Notes: generated by a model from the sequence alone, not told the origin. Counted from the first letter of the stretch, positions 26,364-35,841 are shown. The stretch is 64,000 nucleotides of DNA from Microvirga sp. 17 mud 1-3 (GCF_003151255.1 NZ_CP029481.1:248001-312000), one strand, 5' to 3'. A program made the numbers and translations.

Positions 26364-28325
26364 TTACAGCTCTCCCATAGGCAGCCCAGCCAATTGCAGG
26401 CCTTCGACGATCCTCGGCAGGAAGGGTGTTTGGAACAGCGGATTGCGCATATGCGCCGCGATCGTGAACTGAGGATAACGACTCAAAAGGAGCTTGGCCG
26501 ATTGGCGGGCCTCATCCAGCCGTCCGGCTTGGGCCAGGGACGGCGCCAGGATCCGGTGGGCCCACAATGCGTCCGGCTGCACGTCAACGCCCTTTTGGAT
26601 GAAAGCCGCCGCGCGGTCATAGCGCCCGGCGGCAAAGTGCGCCGTGCCGATCCCCACATAAGAGTTGAAGTTAATCGGATCGAACGGGCTGATCCGCAGC
26701 CCTCGCTCAAAGTGATCAATCGCCGGGTCCGAGAGGCCCTTATAGGTGAGGATCCAGCCACTTCGCTGCCAGGCCCAGGCTGAGTTCGGGTCCCGCCGCA
26801 GCGCCTCCTCGATGAAGGCGGCTGCACGATCGAGATTTCCCGTCAGGGTGTGGGCGGCGCTCAGCGTCGTCAGCACGAGCGGATCATCCCTGTCCAGGCT
26901 GGCCGCCTCTTCGGCCAGATCAAATGCCCTCTCTCGATCTTTCTGCGGGTCGGCGGACCGGAGATAGATGACGTGCTGGATACGGATCCAGGCCGCAAGG
27001 GACTTGGCGAGGGCATAGCCCGGGTCCATCGCGATCGCTCGTTCCAGCAGGTCAAGGGCTTCCTGGGCAGTGTCCTGCGCATTGGACCACACCGCCGGCA
27101 TCGCCCGCATGACGCAATCATAGGCATCCATGCTGTCAGGGCGCTTGCGCCGCGCACGATCGATTTCCGATGAGCGGATGCTCGGGAGGATCGCTCCGAC
27201 GATGGCTTCGGTGAGACTATCCTGGAGGTCGAACACATCCGCAACGTCACCGTCGAACCGATCGGCCCAGACATTCCCGCCATCCGATCCGTCGATCAGT
27301 TCAGCCGTGGCCCGTACGCGCGATCCGGACTTCCTGACGCTCCCCATGAGGATATAGCGAACCCCCAGATCCGCCGCGATCTGCTTAGGCCCGCGTTCGA
27401 CGCCACGGAAAGCGAAGCTGGAATTCCGGCCGACGACCATCAGGCCGCGCACGCGCGACAAGGCGGCAATAACCTCGTCGACGACCCCATCGACGAAATA
27501 CTCTTCGGCTTGGTCTGCACTGAGATTGCGGAACGGCAGAACCGCAATGGACGTTCGCCTCGTAGGTGCCTCCTGGGCGGGCGGAAGCGTCGCCGGATCC
27601 GGGACATGAACGTGGTCGCCAGCCAGGAGCGCGACGGTTTCCTCCTCTGGCGAGGTGCCGAGTTCACGATGCAGCGCTTCACGGCAGAGCTTGAACTGCC
27701 GGCGAGCGCGGTTGGGGTGACCTGCGCGCATGTGGAGCCGGATCAGTGCCCTGTGGGCCTCCTCGGCTGTGCTGTCCTGCGCCAGCAGTCGGTTCGCCAA
27801 GTGCTCGCAGGCGATGGCCGCCGCAGAGTTGCCAGGAACGGCCAACCCGCTCAGCTTCTCGGCGAGGTGGAGCGCCGTCCGCCGATATGCTCTCTGGATC
27901 GGCTGCGCCCATTGCTCGAACGGCTCGGGCCCGCTTGTCCCAGCAAGCACGTCTCCGGCGTAGAGATCGGCCGCGACCGTCAGGTCTTCTGGATCGCTGC
28001 GCCTGGTGAGATGGTCGAACTGCCAGAGATCAATCGCGTCAGCCGGGCCTGCAAGCCTGCAAAGCGTGGCATCGCTGTCCAGCTTGATTTCGCCGCCCAG
28101 TCCGGCCAAGGCCCGCCGCGCCGCAGTGAGGCACTGGCGCAGGCTGCCGCGCGCTTGCGGCTCAGGCCGGTCCTGCCAGAACAGGGCGCAGAGCTGCTCG
28201 CGCCGCATGCCTCGTGGCCCTGCCAGCGCCAAGGCAGCGAAGAGCATCGCCACCCTGCGAGGCGCAGACTCGCCCTGTTGCGGAGTTGCGGGCTCGAAGG
28301 AGAGCCCGCCGAACAAGCGGATCAT
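26364..28325 (-). CDS. BTAD-domain regulator with TolB-like domain and TPR repeats
   Basis: A 653-residue protein in three parts. Residues 1-90 resemble the OmpR-like winged helix of SARP regulators (RRVAMLFAALALAGPRGM, FWQDRPEPQARGSLRQCL). Residues 95-235 form a bacterial transcriptional activation domain (YAGDVLAG, LAEEAHRALIRLHMRAGHPN-like helices, ELGTSPEEE). Residues 260-400 form a TolB-like/FlgO-like module (SIAVLPFRNLSADQAEEYFVDG, GRNSSFAFRG, LGVRYILMGSVRKSG). The rest is tetratricopeptide-like helices. It is a soluble transcription regulator, signal unknown. It is divergent from the DUF1127 gene. The regulator at 31231 shares the TolB-TPR half but has a different DNA-binding domain. 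Confidence 0.85.
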   Translation of the reverse strand: MIRLFGGLSFEPATPQQGESAPRRVAMLFAALALAGPRGMRREQLCALFWQDRPEPQARGSLRQCLTAARRALAGLGGEIKLDSDATLCRLAGPADAIDLWQFDHLTRRSDPEDLTVAADLYAGDVLAGTSGPEPFEQWAQPIQRAYRRTALHLAEKLSGLAVPGNSAAAIACEHLANRLLAQDSTAEEAHRALIRLHMRAGHPNRARRQFKLCREALHRELGTSPEEETVALLAGDHVHVPDPATLPPAQEAPTRRTSIAVLPFRNLSADQAEEYFVDGVVDEVIAALSRVRGLMVVGRNSSFAFRGVERGPKQIAADLGVRYILMGSVRKSGSRVRATAELIDGSDGGNVWADRFDGDVADVFDLQDSLTEAIVGAILPSIRSSEIDRARRKRPDSMDAYDCVMRAMPAVWSNAQDTAQEALDLLERAIAMDPGYALAKSLAAWIRIQHVIYLRSADPQKDRERAFDLAEEAASLDRDDPLVLTTLSAAHTLTGNLDRAAAFIEEALRRDPNSAWAWQRSGWILTYKGLSDPAIDHFERGLRISPFDPINFNSYVGIGTAHFAAGRYDRAAAFIQKGVDVQPDALWAHRILAPSLAQAGRLDEARQSAKLLLSRYPQFTIAAHMRNPLFQTPFLPRIVEGLQLAGLPMGEL

Positions 28326-28513
28326 GATGAACTCTCACGCTCGGCGCTCCGCCCAAGGTTAGCACAGGCCCGATGACGAATTCACGGGGAATTCACGCTA
28401 ACAACCGCTGATGGCGCCGTTTCTGCAACGGAGCCCTAAACGGCTGCTTCACGGGCCTAGGTTCAGCTCCTCCTTGCGGTCGTCCCGACGGCCCAGATGA
28501 GAAGGAGAGCGTC

Positions 28514-28762
28514 ATGATCCAGAGCCCGCTTGTTGCCACGGTTTCGTCCCCAAAGGTGCAGTTCGATGCCGAGCGCTACTTCGCGAGGGTTGTCCGGTGG
28601 TTCCGGCAGTGGTGGATTGCCCGCAGGACCCGCCGGTTCGTCGCCGAGCTGACGAACGAGCAACTCGCCGATACCGGCATCGATCCGAGCCTGGTGATCG
28701 GACCGATATCCGTCCAAATCGTGGAGCAGGGTTACCACACCAAAATAGCCGGCTGGCGCTGA
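28514..28762 (+). CDS. DUF1127 small protein
   Basis: An 82-residue protein whose central part (VRWFRQWWIARRTRRFVAEL, then TNEQLADTGIDPSLV) is the DUF1127 motif, typical of Hyphomicrobiales and other alphaproteobacteria. Small DUF1127 proteins have been tied to RNA turnover and phosphate or carbon regulation in some species; this one has a longer N-terminal leader. AAGGAGA lies 5-6 bases before the ATG. It is divergent from the BTAD-TPR regulator 188 bp away, which may control it (inference). Confidence 0.85.
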   Translation: MIQSPLVATVSSPKVQFDAERYFARVVRWFRQWWIARRTRRFVAELTNEQLADTGIDPSLVIGPISVQIVEQGYHTKIAGWR

Positions 28763-28896
28763 CCCTGATGACGGCCCGTGCCGTTGGCTGCGGACATTAT
28801 CGGATCAGGTCAGGGAAATCTGGTGGCGCTTGCTACCGAGTGCCGAAAGAATCCAACGGATATTCTAGATTGGCTCCTCGGAGCAGGCAGATGCCG

Positions 28897-28938
28897 TCTT
28901 GGACAAATTTCCAAGATAAACGCATGAAAATTCCAAGA
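28897..28938. promoter_or_regulatory. CCAAGA repeat cluster upstream of flgE
   Basis: TCTTGG (28897-28902) and CCAAGA (28911-28916) form an inverted repeat with an 8-base spacer. A second copy of TTCCAAGA follows at 28931-28938, exactly 22 bp (two helical turns) downstream. It lies about 115 bp before the flgE start and could be a regulator site. No factor can be named. Confidence 0.35.
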
Positions 28939-29050
28939 CAGCTGCAAGGACTTTCTATCTGTCCATCGCCATCCTGCGTCCGGAACATAAGCTGCCGGGC
29001 CCGTCGACCGACGAGACGGCTGAAGCGCATCATTGAAGACGGGGGCGAGC

Positions 29051-30331
29051 ATGGGAATATACGGTGCAATGAGGACGAGCCTTTCAGGCATGAATGCTCA
29101 GTCTTCCAAGCTGTCGACGATCTCTGACAATATCGCCAACCAAAACACCACGGGCTACAAGCGCGCCTCAACCGAATTCGCAACATTTGTGGCCGCGAGC
29201 GGCCATGGCGCCTATGATTCCGGTTCCGTCACGACTAACGTCAGGTACAGCATCAGCCAACAAGGGGCCAAGCAGTACACGACGTCCGCGTTCGATCTCA
29301 TGATCGACGGGAATGGGTATTTCCCTGTGGCGGATGCAGGAGGGGGCATCGCCTACACACGCGCAGGCTCCTTTGTGCCGATTGTTCGACTGGTTGAGAC
29401 AGAGGCCGGCACGAAGCAGGCCGTTACACGTCTGATCAACCCGGCCGGATTTGAGTTGCTGGGGCAGAAACTCAATGCGGATGGATCCTCCAGCGGGTCG
29501 GCAGCTCTCGTGCCGATCGAACTGCCATCGGGTGAGCTGAAACCGAATGTCTCCAGAAGCGGTATTTTCAAGGCTAACCTGCCGGCCAGCACAAGCGTCC
29601 GCTCGCCCTGGACACCCCCAGCTGGCACTCTCCCTGCAGAAGGGACCTACGATATCAAAACAAGCATCGTGACCTATGATCCCTTGGGAACGAAGGTCAC
29701 CCTCGATGTTTATCTTGCAAAGACGGGCACCAACGAGTGGCAAGTGGCCGTCTACGATCGCGGCAGCACATCCCGCCCGGTCAGCCTTCTCGGAACGAGC
29801 ACGCTCGCCTTCGACCCAATGACTGGAAAAGGTTCCGGGGGATCGCTGTCATTTGGAATCCCCCATGCGACCGAAACTGGAGCGACCTTTCCTTTCACCC
29901 TCGATCTGGCGAGCATGCAGCAGGTCGATGCTCCCTACACGGTCAACAAGGCCGAAGCGGATGGAAACGCTGCGAGCTCACTAGAAGGCTTCGAAGTATC
30001 AACGGATGGGATCCTGTATGAGGTTTACGCGGATGGAACGCGCAATCCGTCGTACAAGATCCAGCTCGCCAGCTTTCAGAGCCCTGACCAGCTGAGCACC
30101 GAGCCAGGCAACGTCTACCGGGAAACGCAGCAATCAGGGGGCGTTAAATACGGCACGGCGGGAAGCGCCGGCTATGGAAGCGTGAACTCGGGAGCTCTCG
30201 AAGCATCGAACGTTGATCTCGGCACTGAGCTCGCGGAGATGATTCAGTCCCAGAGCGCCTACACGGCGAACTCGAAGGTCTTCCAGACCGGATCGGAACT
30301 CCTAGACGTCCTTGTCAACCTTAAGCGCTGA
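29051..30331 (+). CDS. flgE: Flagellar hook protein FlgE
   Basis: A 426-residue hook protein. The N terminus has the flagellar rod/hook signature (SLSGMNAQSSKLSTISDNIA, then NQNTTGYKRA), the middle has a FlaE-type domain (YDPLGTKVTLDVYLAKTGTN), and the C terminus has the conserved helix (LEASNVDLGTELAEMIQSQS, AYTANSKVFQT). FlgE is exported by the flagellar type III system and polymerises into the hook. ATG 29051 is chosen over the upstream start at 29033 because GGGGGCG precedes it and MGIYGAMRTSLSGM is the family opening. It is complete but isolated: no other flagellar gene is in the window. Confidence 0.93.
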   Translation: MGIYGAMRTSLSGMNAQSSKLSTISDNIANQNTTGYKRASTEFATFVAASGHGAYDSGSVTTNVRYSISQQGAKQYTTSAFDLMIDGNGYFPVADAGGGIAYTRAGSFVPIVRLVETEAGTKQAVTRLINPAGFELLGQKLNADGSSSGSAALVPIELPSGELKPNVSRSGIFKANLPASTSVRSPWTPPAGTLPAEGTYDIKTSIVTYDPLGTKVTLDVYLAKTGTNEWQVAVYDRGSTSRPVSLLGTSTLAFDPMTGKGSGGSLSFGIPHATETGATFPFTLDLASMQQVDAPYTVNKAEADGNAASSLEGFEVSTDGILYEVYADGTRNPSYKIQLASFQSPDQLSTEPGNVYRETQQSGGVKYGTAGSAGYGSVNSGALEASNVDLGTELAEMIQSQSAYTANSKVFQTGSELLDVLVNLKR

Positions 30332-30357
30332 CGCGCCCAAAAGGTCGGAGGCATATA

Positions 30358-30834
30358 ATGCAGGCTCGTGCAGCTTCACTCATCCTGGCTGGCTTTATCG
30401 AAGCGGAGGGGGGTACCGCCACCTTGGCGTCGGAAGAATCCAGCCTCATCTCTCTTCGAGGCGTAGCTGGAGGCAGACAGTTCAACATATATGTGGCAGG
30501 GGCCAAGCCTGGTGAGGGGGCGTGCCGATGGATGATCTCAGTCCCACGGGAGATCTTAGCCGATGATTGTGATATCACAATCATCGGGGCTATCAAAACA
30601 ACTCCCATGGTCTGTACTTACATCTTTATGCCAAGAGTGTTTCTTCGAATCCTTGGTACAAGCCAGGGCGCCGATGTGCGTGTGGGGCTGTCGGTGAATC
30701 CATACAAAGGAGGCTTCGTGACGGACAACCGTCCTTGGCCGATCCTCCAAGGAACATCGGCAGGATTCCCGTCCGAACCAAAGCCCCATCTTCATAATGA
30801 CGAAACCTACGTCCGTCCTGCCTTCCTATCGTAG
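30358..30834 (+). CDS. Unknown 158-residue protein after flgE
   Basis: Not recognised. The ATG has CGGAGG 6 bases upstream and lies 26 bp after flgE, so it may be cotranscribed. The sequence has mixed strands and loops (LISLRGVAGGRQFNIYVAGA; SVPREILADDCDITIIGAIK) and no signal peptide or membrane segment. Codons DDCDITII fall on a 28-bp perfect DNA palindrome, unusual inside a gene. The middle part (VRVGLSVNPYKGGFVTDNRPW) looks protein-like. Whether it is a real gene is moderately supported by the ribosome site only. Confidence 0.5.
   Translation: MQARAASLILAGFIEAEGGTATLASEESSLISLRGVAGGRQFNIYVAGAKPGEGACRWMISVPREILADDCDITIIGAIKTTPMVCTYIFMPRVFLRILGTSQGADVRVGLSVNPYKGGFVTDNRPWPILQGTSAGFPSEPKPHLHNDETYVRPAFLS
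30560..30587. repeat. 28-bp perfect palindrome inside the gene after flgE
   Basis: Each 14-base half is the exact reverse complement of the other, centred on GATATC, with the inner part ATTGTGATATCACAAT. It could extrude as a cruciform, form an RNA hairpin or be an operator. It is not followed by a T tract, so a terminator is unlikely. Confidence 0.7.
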
Positions 30835-31230
30835 TTTGGCATACGCTCTGCTGTAGACCCTCAGCAGGTATGCAAGCTCCTCCGAGCGGACGCGAGACGG
30901 CAACTGCTTCTGGTCGATCACAGCTTTTCCGTAGCAGGAGCGATGTCACGGTCCGCCGACTTGAGGCGCACTCCCCGTTGACAGCGAGAATGACACCAGC
31001 ATAGCAAGAACATTGAATGAGCTGTTCCCCCGCGGCAAACCCGAGTTGACGAGTCTTCGCATGGTCGCCGTTGAATCATAAGCATGACTGCTCCTTCTGA
31101 AGCCAATATAGCAGAACAGGCCCACCATCACCGAAACTCTCGCTTTCCTCAGAGGCCACAGTGACAGGGCTTGTCAGATTGCAACGGCGATGACACGGGC
31201 AATCGGATCAGTCTCATCAGGAGCAACCGA
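30835..31230. other. Gene-free stretch upstream of the CadC-type regulator
   Basis: About 395 bp. No gene or clear repeat was seen; it should contain the promoter of the following regulator. Confidence 0.4.
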
Positions 31231-32814
31231 ATGCAATTCACTTTCGGCAGCTGCAGCCTCGATCCGGATCGGCGCGAGCTCACCAGAGGATCCGATACGA
31301 TCGCGCTGGGACCCAGGGCATTCGACCTGCTGCTCTATCTGGTTCAACACAGCGAACGCGTCGTCAGCAAGCAAGAACTGCTGCACGCGATCTGGGGCGG
31401 GCGGATCGTCTCAGAGTCGACGATGACGAGCCATGTCAACGCCGTGCGGAACGCCATTGGCGACAGCGGGTCGGAGCAGCGCCTGGTGCGTACCGTCGCC
31501 CGAAAGGGATTCCGGTTCGTTGCCGACGTCCGGGTGACAGACCATCCGAACCAAACTGGCATAACCGGCCAGGATCGTACGGCGCCGAAAACGTCGCCAT
31601 CACCCGCACCGAAGGTCGACGACCGACCGTCTATTGCCGTCATGCCTTTCCTGAACCTGAGCGCGGATCCCGCGCAGGAGTACTTCGCCGACGGCGTCGT
31701 AGAGGATATCATCGCAGCTTTGTCGCGGCTAGGTTGGCTATTCGTCATCGCGCGCAACTCGAGCTTCACATACAAGGGCCGTGCGGTCGACGCAACTCAG
31801 GTCGGCCGTGACCTAGGGGTCCGGTATCTGTTGGTGGGCAGCGTACGCAAGGCCGAGGATCGTGTGCGCATCACAGGTCAATTGATCGAGGCGGCCACCG
31901 GGCTTACCGTGTGGGCTGAACGCTTTGAATCCTCGCTCAACGACATCTTCCAAGTGCAGGACGAGGTCGTAGCCAGTGTTGTCGGTACAATCGTTCCTCA
32001 ACTGGAGCGAGCTGAGATGGAGCGTGCCTGCCGCAAGCCGGCTGAGTGCCTCAACGCTTATGATTACTATCTGCGCGGCTTGGCGAGGTTCCACCAAGGA
32101 ACTAAGGAGGCCATCAGCCAGGCCCTGCCTCTGTTTTTCAGAGTGATCGAGCTCGACCCGGATTATGCGGCCGGTTATGGCATGGCAGCGTGGTGCCATG
32201 TATGGCGCAAGCTCAACGGCTGGTTGGCTGATCCCGCGCGGGAGGCGGCCGAGGGCGCCAGTTTGGCCCACCGAGCCATTGAGCTTGGGTGGCATGACCC
32301 AGTCGCCTTAACGCGCGGCGGTCACGCACTTGGCCACTTTGGAGGCGACCTCGACGGTTGCATAGCTTTGCTCGACCGCGCACTGGTGCTCAATCCCAAC
32401 CTCCTGGCTGCGTGGTATCTCAGCGGGTTTCAGAGAATCACCCGCGGAGAGCCAGACGATGCCATCAAGCGCTTTGCGAAAGGAATGCGACTGAGCCCAT
32501 TGGACCCCGAGATGCCTCGTATGCAGGCCGGAACGGCACTGGCCCATATGTTGGCCGGGAACTATGATCATGCGTCATCATGGGCCAGCAAAGCGCTGAA
32601 AGAATTGCCGTCCTTCGCCCTCGCAGTTGGAGTTCTTGCCGCCAGTGATGCACTTGCCGGTCGAAGGCGTGAGGCACAGCGCACCCTTCGCGATTTGCGC
32701 CAACTGAATCCTTCCCTGCGTATCTCGAATATCGGTGACTGGGTGCAGTTCCGGCGGCCGGCGGACCTCAACATTTTGGCAGAGGGGTTGCGGAGATCGG
32801 GTCTGCCGGATTAG
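31231..32814 (+). CDS. CadC-type winged-helix regulator with TolB-like domain and TPR repeats
   Basis: A 527-residue protein. Residues 1-95 form an OmpR/CadC winged helix (IALGPRAFDLLLYLVQHSER, VVSKQELLHAIWGGRIVSES, VRTVARKGFRFVADV). A linker leads to a TolB-like module at about 130-270 (SIAVMPFLNLSADPAQEYFA, ARNSSFTYKGRA, LGVRYLLVGSVRKAE), then TPR-like helices to the end. There is no transmembrane segment, unlike CadC itself. ATG 31231 has AGGAG 7 bases upstream; the frame is open to a TTG at 31171. The TolB-TPR half is clearly paralogous to the BTAD regulator at 26364-28325. Such proteins are often annotated as adenylate cyclase-like but lack a cyclase domain. Confidence 0.88.
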   Translation: MQFTFGSCSLDPDRRELTRGSDTIALGPRAFDLLLYLVQHSERVVSKQELLHAIWGGRIVSESTMTSHVNAVRNAIGDSGSEQRLVRTVARKGFRFVADVRVTDHPNQTGITGQDRTAPKTSPSPAPKVDDRPSIAVMPFLNLSADPAQEYFADGVVEDIIAALSRLGWLFVIARNSSFTYKGRAVDATQVGRDLGVRYLLVGSVRKAEDRVRITGQLIEAATGLTVWAERFESSLNDIFQVQDEVVASVVGTIVPQLERAEMERACRKPAECLNAYDYYLRGLARFHQGTKEAISQALPLFFRVIELDPDYAAGYGMAAWCHVWRKLNGWLADPAREAAEGASLAHRAIELGWHDPVALTRGGHALGHFGGDLDGCIALLDRALVLNPNLLAAWYLSGFQRITRGEPDDAIKRFAKGMRLSPLDPEMPRMQAGTALAHMLAGNYDHASSWASKALKELPSFALAVGVLAASDALAGRRREAQRTLRDLRQLNPSLRISNIGDWVQFRRPADLNILAEGLRRSGLPD

Positions 32815-32959
32815 CACCCATCAAATCTGCGGACGCCAGCATCCCAGCGAAGAATTCCTAAAGCAATGAACGCAAAAAGTAGGAACCTATTTTGCGTGTG
32901 ATGATGCAAGAAGCCAAACTGTGACTTGCCGGCGCGGGCTCGAGCTCAGGTCCGATGGT

Positions 32960-34441
32960 CTAGCTACGAAAGATCGATTGGATCGCGCTGAGTAGAGCCC
33001 GACTGCCGTGGGTGCCCGATGTCGTCTGATCTGAATTCGGGGAAGATCGCTGCCATTGCCGGGACAGAGCGCTTGTCAGGATCCGCGCCAGAGCGGGACG
33101 TTCTGCAAGTAAAGTAGCCAATGCTTGCTGTTTGATTTCATAAACGATGACGTCCTCTAGTGCCTCCAAGGTGCAATCCTCTTCGGTATCCGTGAACAAA
33201 CCGCTTCCCCCATAATAGTCGCCCGGCGCCAAACGGCGGAGTTCCTTGTGATCTCTGCGGATTGAAACGACGCCGGAGCGCACGATCGTCAGGTTGGTGG
33301 CTGGCTTATTCAGACAAGCGATCACCTCGCCCGAACTGAACTCACGAACGACTGCAGCCTCCGCCAGAGCTTTCTTTTCATCGAGACCCAGGGATTGGAA
33401 AATCGGGAGGGCCTTTATGAGCTGGAGAGGTGTTACAGGCGGTAGCACAGCACTTTCTTCGGTTGGGAGCTCACGTACAGCCACGAGAGCATCGGATGGT
33501 GTGGCAAGAAGCAGGCCGCGCGACTTACAATGGCGGTAGACGAGATCGAATATTTCGTTCTTTGCAGCGATGCGTTTGGAAATGCCTGCTACCCAAAACT
33601 GCAGTTCAATCTCAAGTGCGGCAGCGTCCAATGTCCTTAGAGACACGAGAGGGGCCGGCTCCTTAAGGGCCTCACTGGAACTCGCGAGAACGACCCTCAT
33701 TACATCGCACGCGACAGACGGCATGCGGGTCGGCGCAATCCTGACGATTACGCTCATTCTGTGCATCTCAGTTGGACGGCTCACGTTTGTGAGACAGAGC
33801 TTCGCCAGGACGCTGTTCGGCAGAACGACGATGTTGCTCTCGGCAGTCAGAACCTGGGTCGACCGCCATGTGCTTTCGATAACCCGCCCTTCCGTACCGT
33901 CGCTGAGGTGTATCCAGTCCCCCAAGGCGTAGGGGCGACCAAGGGTTAGAGCGATCCCAGAGAAGACATCGCTCAGCGTATTCTGGAGAGCAAGGCCGAG
34001 AATGATCGCGACAACGCCAGACGTCGCCACTAGTGTTCCGATCGGGGCCCCGAAAACGAAGGCAAGTACAGAAAGGCCCATGCCAAGATAGACGACGCCG
34101 ACGATCAAGTCTTGGATGAGGCGTGCCTCGCGCGGCCTTCCATTGAGAACAAGATAGAGGCGAACGATTCCGATGATGGCCCATGCGAGATGCACCCACC
34201 ATAGTATTTTAGCGGACGTTAACAGTATTGCATTCGCGTCCTGCGTGCCACCATCAGCATAGGTCAGTGGCGCGAGATGCGCGTGGACGAGAACAAACGT
34301 CATAACGCTAAAGATGGCAAGCTGAGCAAGCATTCTTTCATTCGCGAGCGCCCGCGGAATCAGATGCCATACGACGATACCGGTGATACCAAGCGAGAAC
34401 AACTGCACGGCTGGATCGGCAAGGACCGTGGTAATTGACAT
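32960..34441 (-). CDS. MscS-family channel fused to a cyclic-nucleotide-binding-like domain
   Basis: A 493-residue protein from ATG 34441. Four to five hydrophobic helices lead to an MscS core: LVATSGVVAIILGLALQNTL (pore helix), SDVFSGIALTLGRPYALGDW, then IHLSDGTEGRVIESTWRSTQ. The C-terminal 120 residues form a cNMP-binding-type beta roll (LPIFQSLGLDEKKALAEAAV, FSSGEVIACLNKPATNLTIV, GVVSIRRDHKELRRLAPGDY). The phosphate-binding cassette (YYGGSGLFTDTEEDCTLEA) lacks the usual Arg, so nucleotide binding is doubtful. MscS channels gated by cyclic nucleotides are known in bacteria. The frame extends to TTG 34495, but neither start has a good ribosome site. Confidence 0.9.
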   Translation of the reverse strand: MSITTVLADPAVQLFSLGITGIVVWHLIPRALANERMLAQLAIFSVMTFVLVHAHLAPLTYADGGTQDANAILLTSAKILWWVHLAWAIIGIVRLYLVLNGRPREARLIQDLIVGVVYLGMGLSVLAFVFGAPIGTLVATSGVVAIILGLALQNTLSDVFSGIALTLGRPYALGDWIHLSDGTEGRVIESTWRSTQVLTAESNIVVLPNSVLAKLCLTNVSRPTEMHRMSVIVRIAPTRMPSVACDVMRVVLASSSEALKEPAPLVSLRTLDAAALEIELQFWVAGISKRIAAKNEIFDLVYRHCKSRGLLLATPSDALVAVRELPTEESAVLPPVTPLQLIKALPIFQSLGLDEKKALAEAAVVREFSSGEVIACLNKPATNLTIVRSGVVSIRRDHKELRRLAPGDYYGGSGLFTDTEEDCTLEALEDVIVYEIKQQALATLLAERPALARILTSALSRQWQRSSPNSDQTTSGTHGSRALLSAIQSIFRS

Positions 34442-34963
34442 TGCATCACTCGGAGTTGAGGCTTGATTGCTGCATCCGGCACCTGCTAGGGCCAAAGGAT
34501 CAGCTTACTGCCACTGCTTACCCAGATAGTGCATTATGACCGTAATGCCCGGCCGCATCAGCTATACTGACGTCTAGAGTATAGTGCGGCCTTTTGGTCC
34601 GGCCCTCGAGCTGCGCTATACGGGAGCTTCAAGAAAGCTATGCTGCTCTGCACGGCGCACGCGGTTCTAGCGCGCAGAGAGGGCCCGATTCCTCATCCGC
34701 CTCTCCGTCAGGCGCATGGGCGTTGCGGCCTAAACCTTAGTATGGGCGAAACTAAACCTCGGGTCGTATCGCCAGTGAGGCTGCTGGCGCGTAGAACATC
34801 AGCAATGCGCGGCTGAGATGGCCTGCCGCTGAGTCAGGAGAGGCTTCCTGCTGCGACCCGCAGTCTGGCCGCTTTGCCGATCATGCCTGCGGGTGCGTTG
34901 GCCGGAGAGGGGCGCGATCGTCAGATGGCGAGCCTTGCACAATTCAGCTCAGGAGTGAATCCA
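34442..34963. other. Gene-free divergent region between MscS-cNMP channel and NmrA-like gene
   Basis: About 520 bp. No gene was recognised. It should carry promoters for both flanking genes. Confidence 0.4.
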
Positions 34964-35734
34964 ATGAGGATTGTTGTGGTAGGTGGAACTGGGTTCATCG
35001 GATCGCGCCTCGTGACGATGCTGCGCAAGCACAGCCTGGACGTGCTTGTTGCCTCGCCATCGGCGGGGGTCAACACAATCACCGGCGAAGGGCTGTCTGT
35101 CGTGCTGAACGATGCTCAGGTCGTGGTAGATGTCTCGAACTCGCCCACGTTACAGGATGATGCCGCACTTCGATTCTTCGATGCGTCTAGCCGACATATC
35201 CTGGCCGCTGCAGAAGCTGCAGGTGTGAAGCATTACATCGCACTGTCCGTCGTCGGGACGGATCGCTTGCCTGAGAGCGGTTACTTCAGGGCCAAGATGG
35301 CGCAGGAGAACCTGATCCGCGTGTCGCATCTACCCTATACAATTCTGAGAGCGACGCCGTTCTTCGAGTACATCACCGGGATTGTCGAAAACGCGGCTGA
35401 TGGAGATGTTCTTCGTCTTTCTCCGGCCCCAATCCAACCCATCGCGGCCGACGATGTGGTGGCGGCATTGCTGGATATCACGTTAAGCCACCCGCAGAAC
35501 CGCGAACTCGAAATCGTCGGGCCAGATCGGTTCCGCCTCAACGAACTCGCAGAGCAAATCCTCACCGCGAACGAGGATCCTCGGACGGTAATCGCGGATG
35601 AGAAGGCTTTGTACTTCGGAGCCGTCCTGAGGGAGGATACCTTGGTCCCGGGTGATCATCCACGATTCGCGCCGACGCGGTTCGAGGACTGGATCAGGCT
35701 GTACATTGCTCAGGCGCTGGTCCCTGCCTTCTGA
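34964..35734 (+). CDS. NmrA/SDR-like NAD(P)-binding protein (paralogue 1)
   Basis: A 256-residue atypical SDR. The Rossmann motif is [14 protein letters not shown] at residues 3-16. The active-site region [22 protein letters not shown] lacks a classical YxxxK, as in NmrA/HSCARG-like redox sensors and epimerase relatives. [15 protein letters not shown] is a C-terminal family landmark. The ATG at 34964 has AGGAG 8 bases upstream; the frame extends to 34874 without homology. It is strongly similar along its whole length to the protein at 44748-45503, so one is a duplicate of the other. Function is probably NADPH-dependent reduction or redox sensing. Confidence 0.85.
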   Translation: MRIVVVGGTGFIGSRLVTMLRKHSLDVLVASPSAGVNTITGEGLSVVLNDAQVVVDVSNSPTLQDDAALRFFDASSRHILAAAEAAGVKHYIALSVVGTDRLPESGYFRAKMAQENLIRVSHLPYTILRATPFFEYITGIVENAADGDVLRLSPAPIQPIAADDVVAALLDITLSHPQNRELEIVGPDRFRLNELAEQILTANEDPRTVIADEKALYFGAVLREDTLVPGDHPRFAPTRFEDWIRLYIAQALVPAF

Positions 35735-35841
35735 ATGTCCAGAACAGGTGTAGGCCGAGCGAACCGGTCGCCCAGAGCATTGACGGCCCCCAATGGCAGG
35801 CATGGCCATCAGTCGCCTTCACAGCACGATTGGACGATGAA

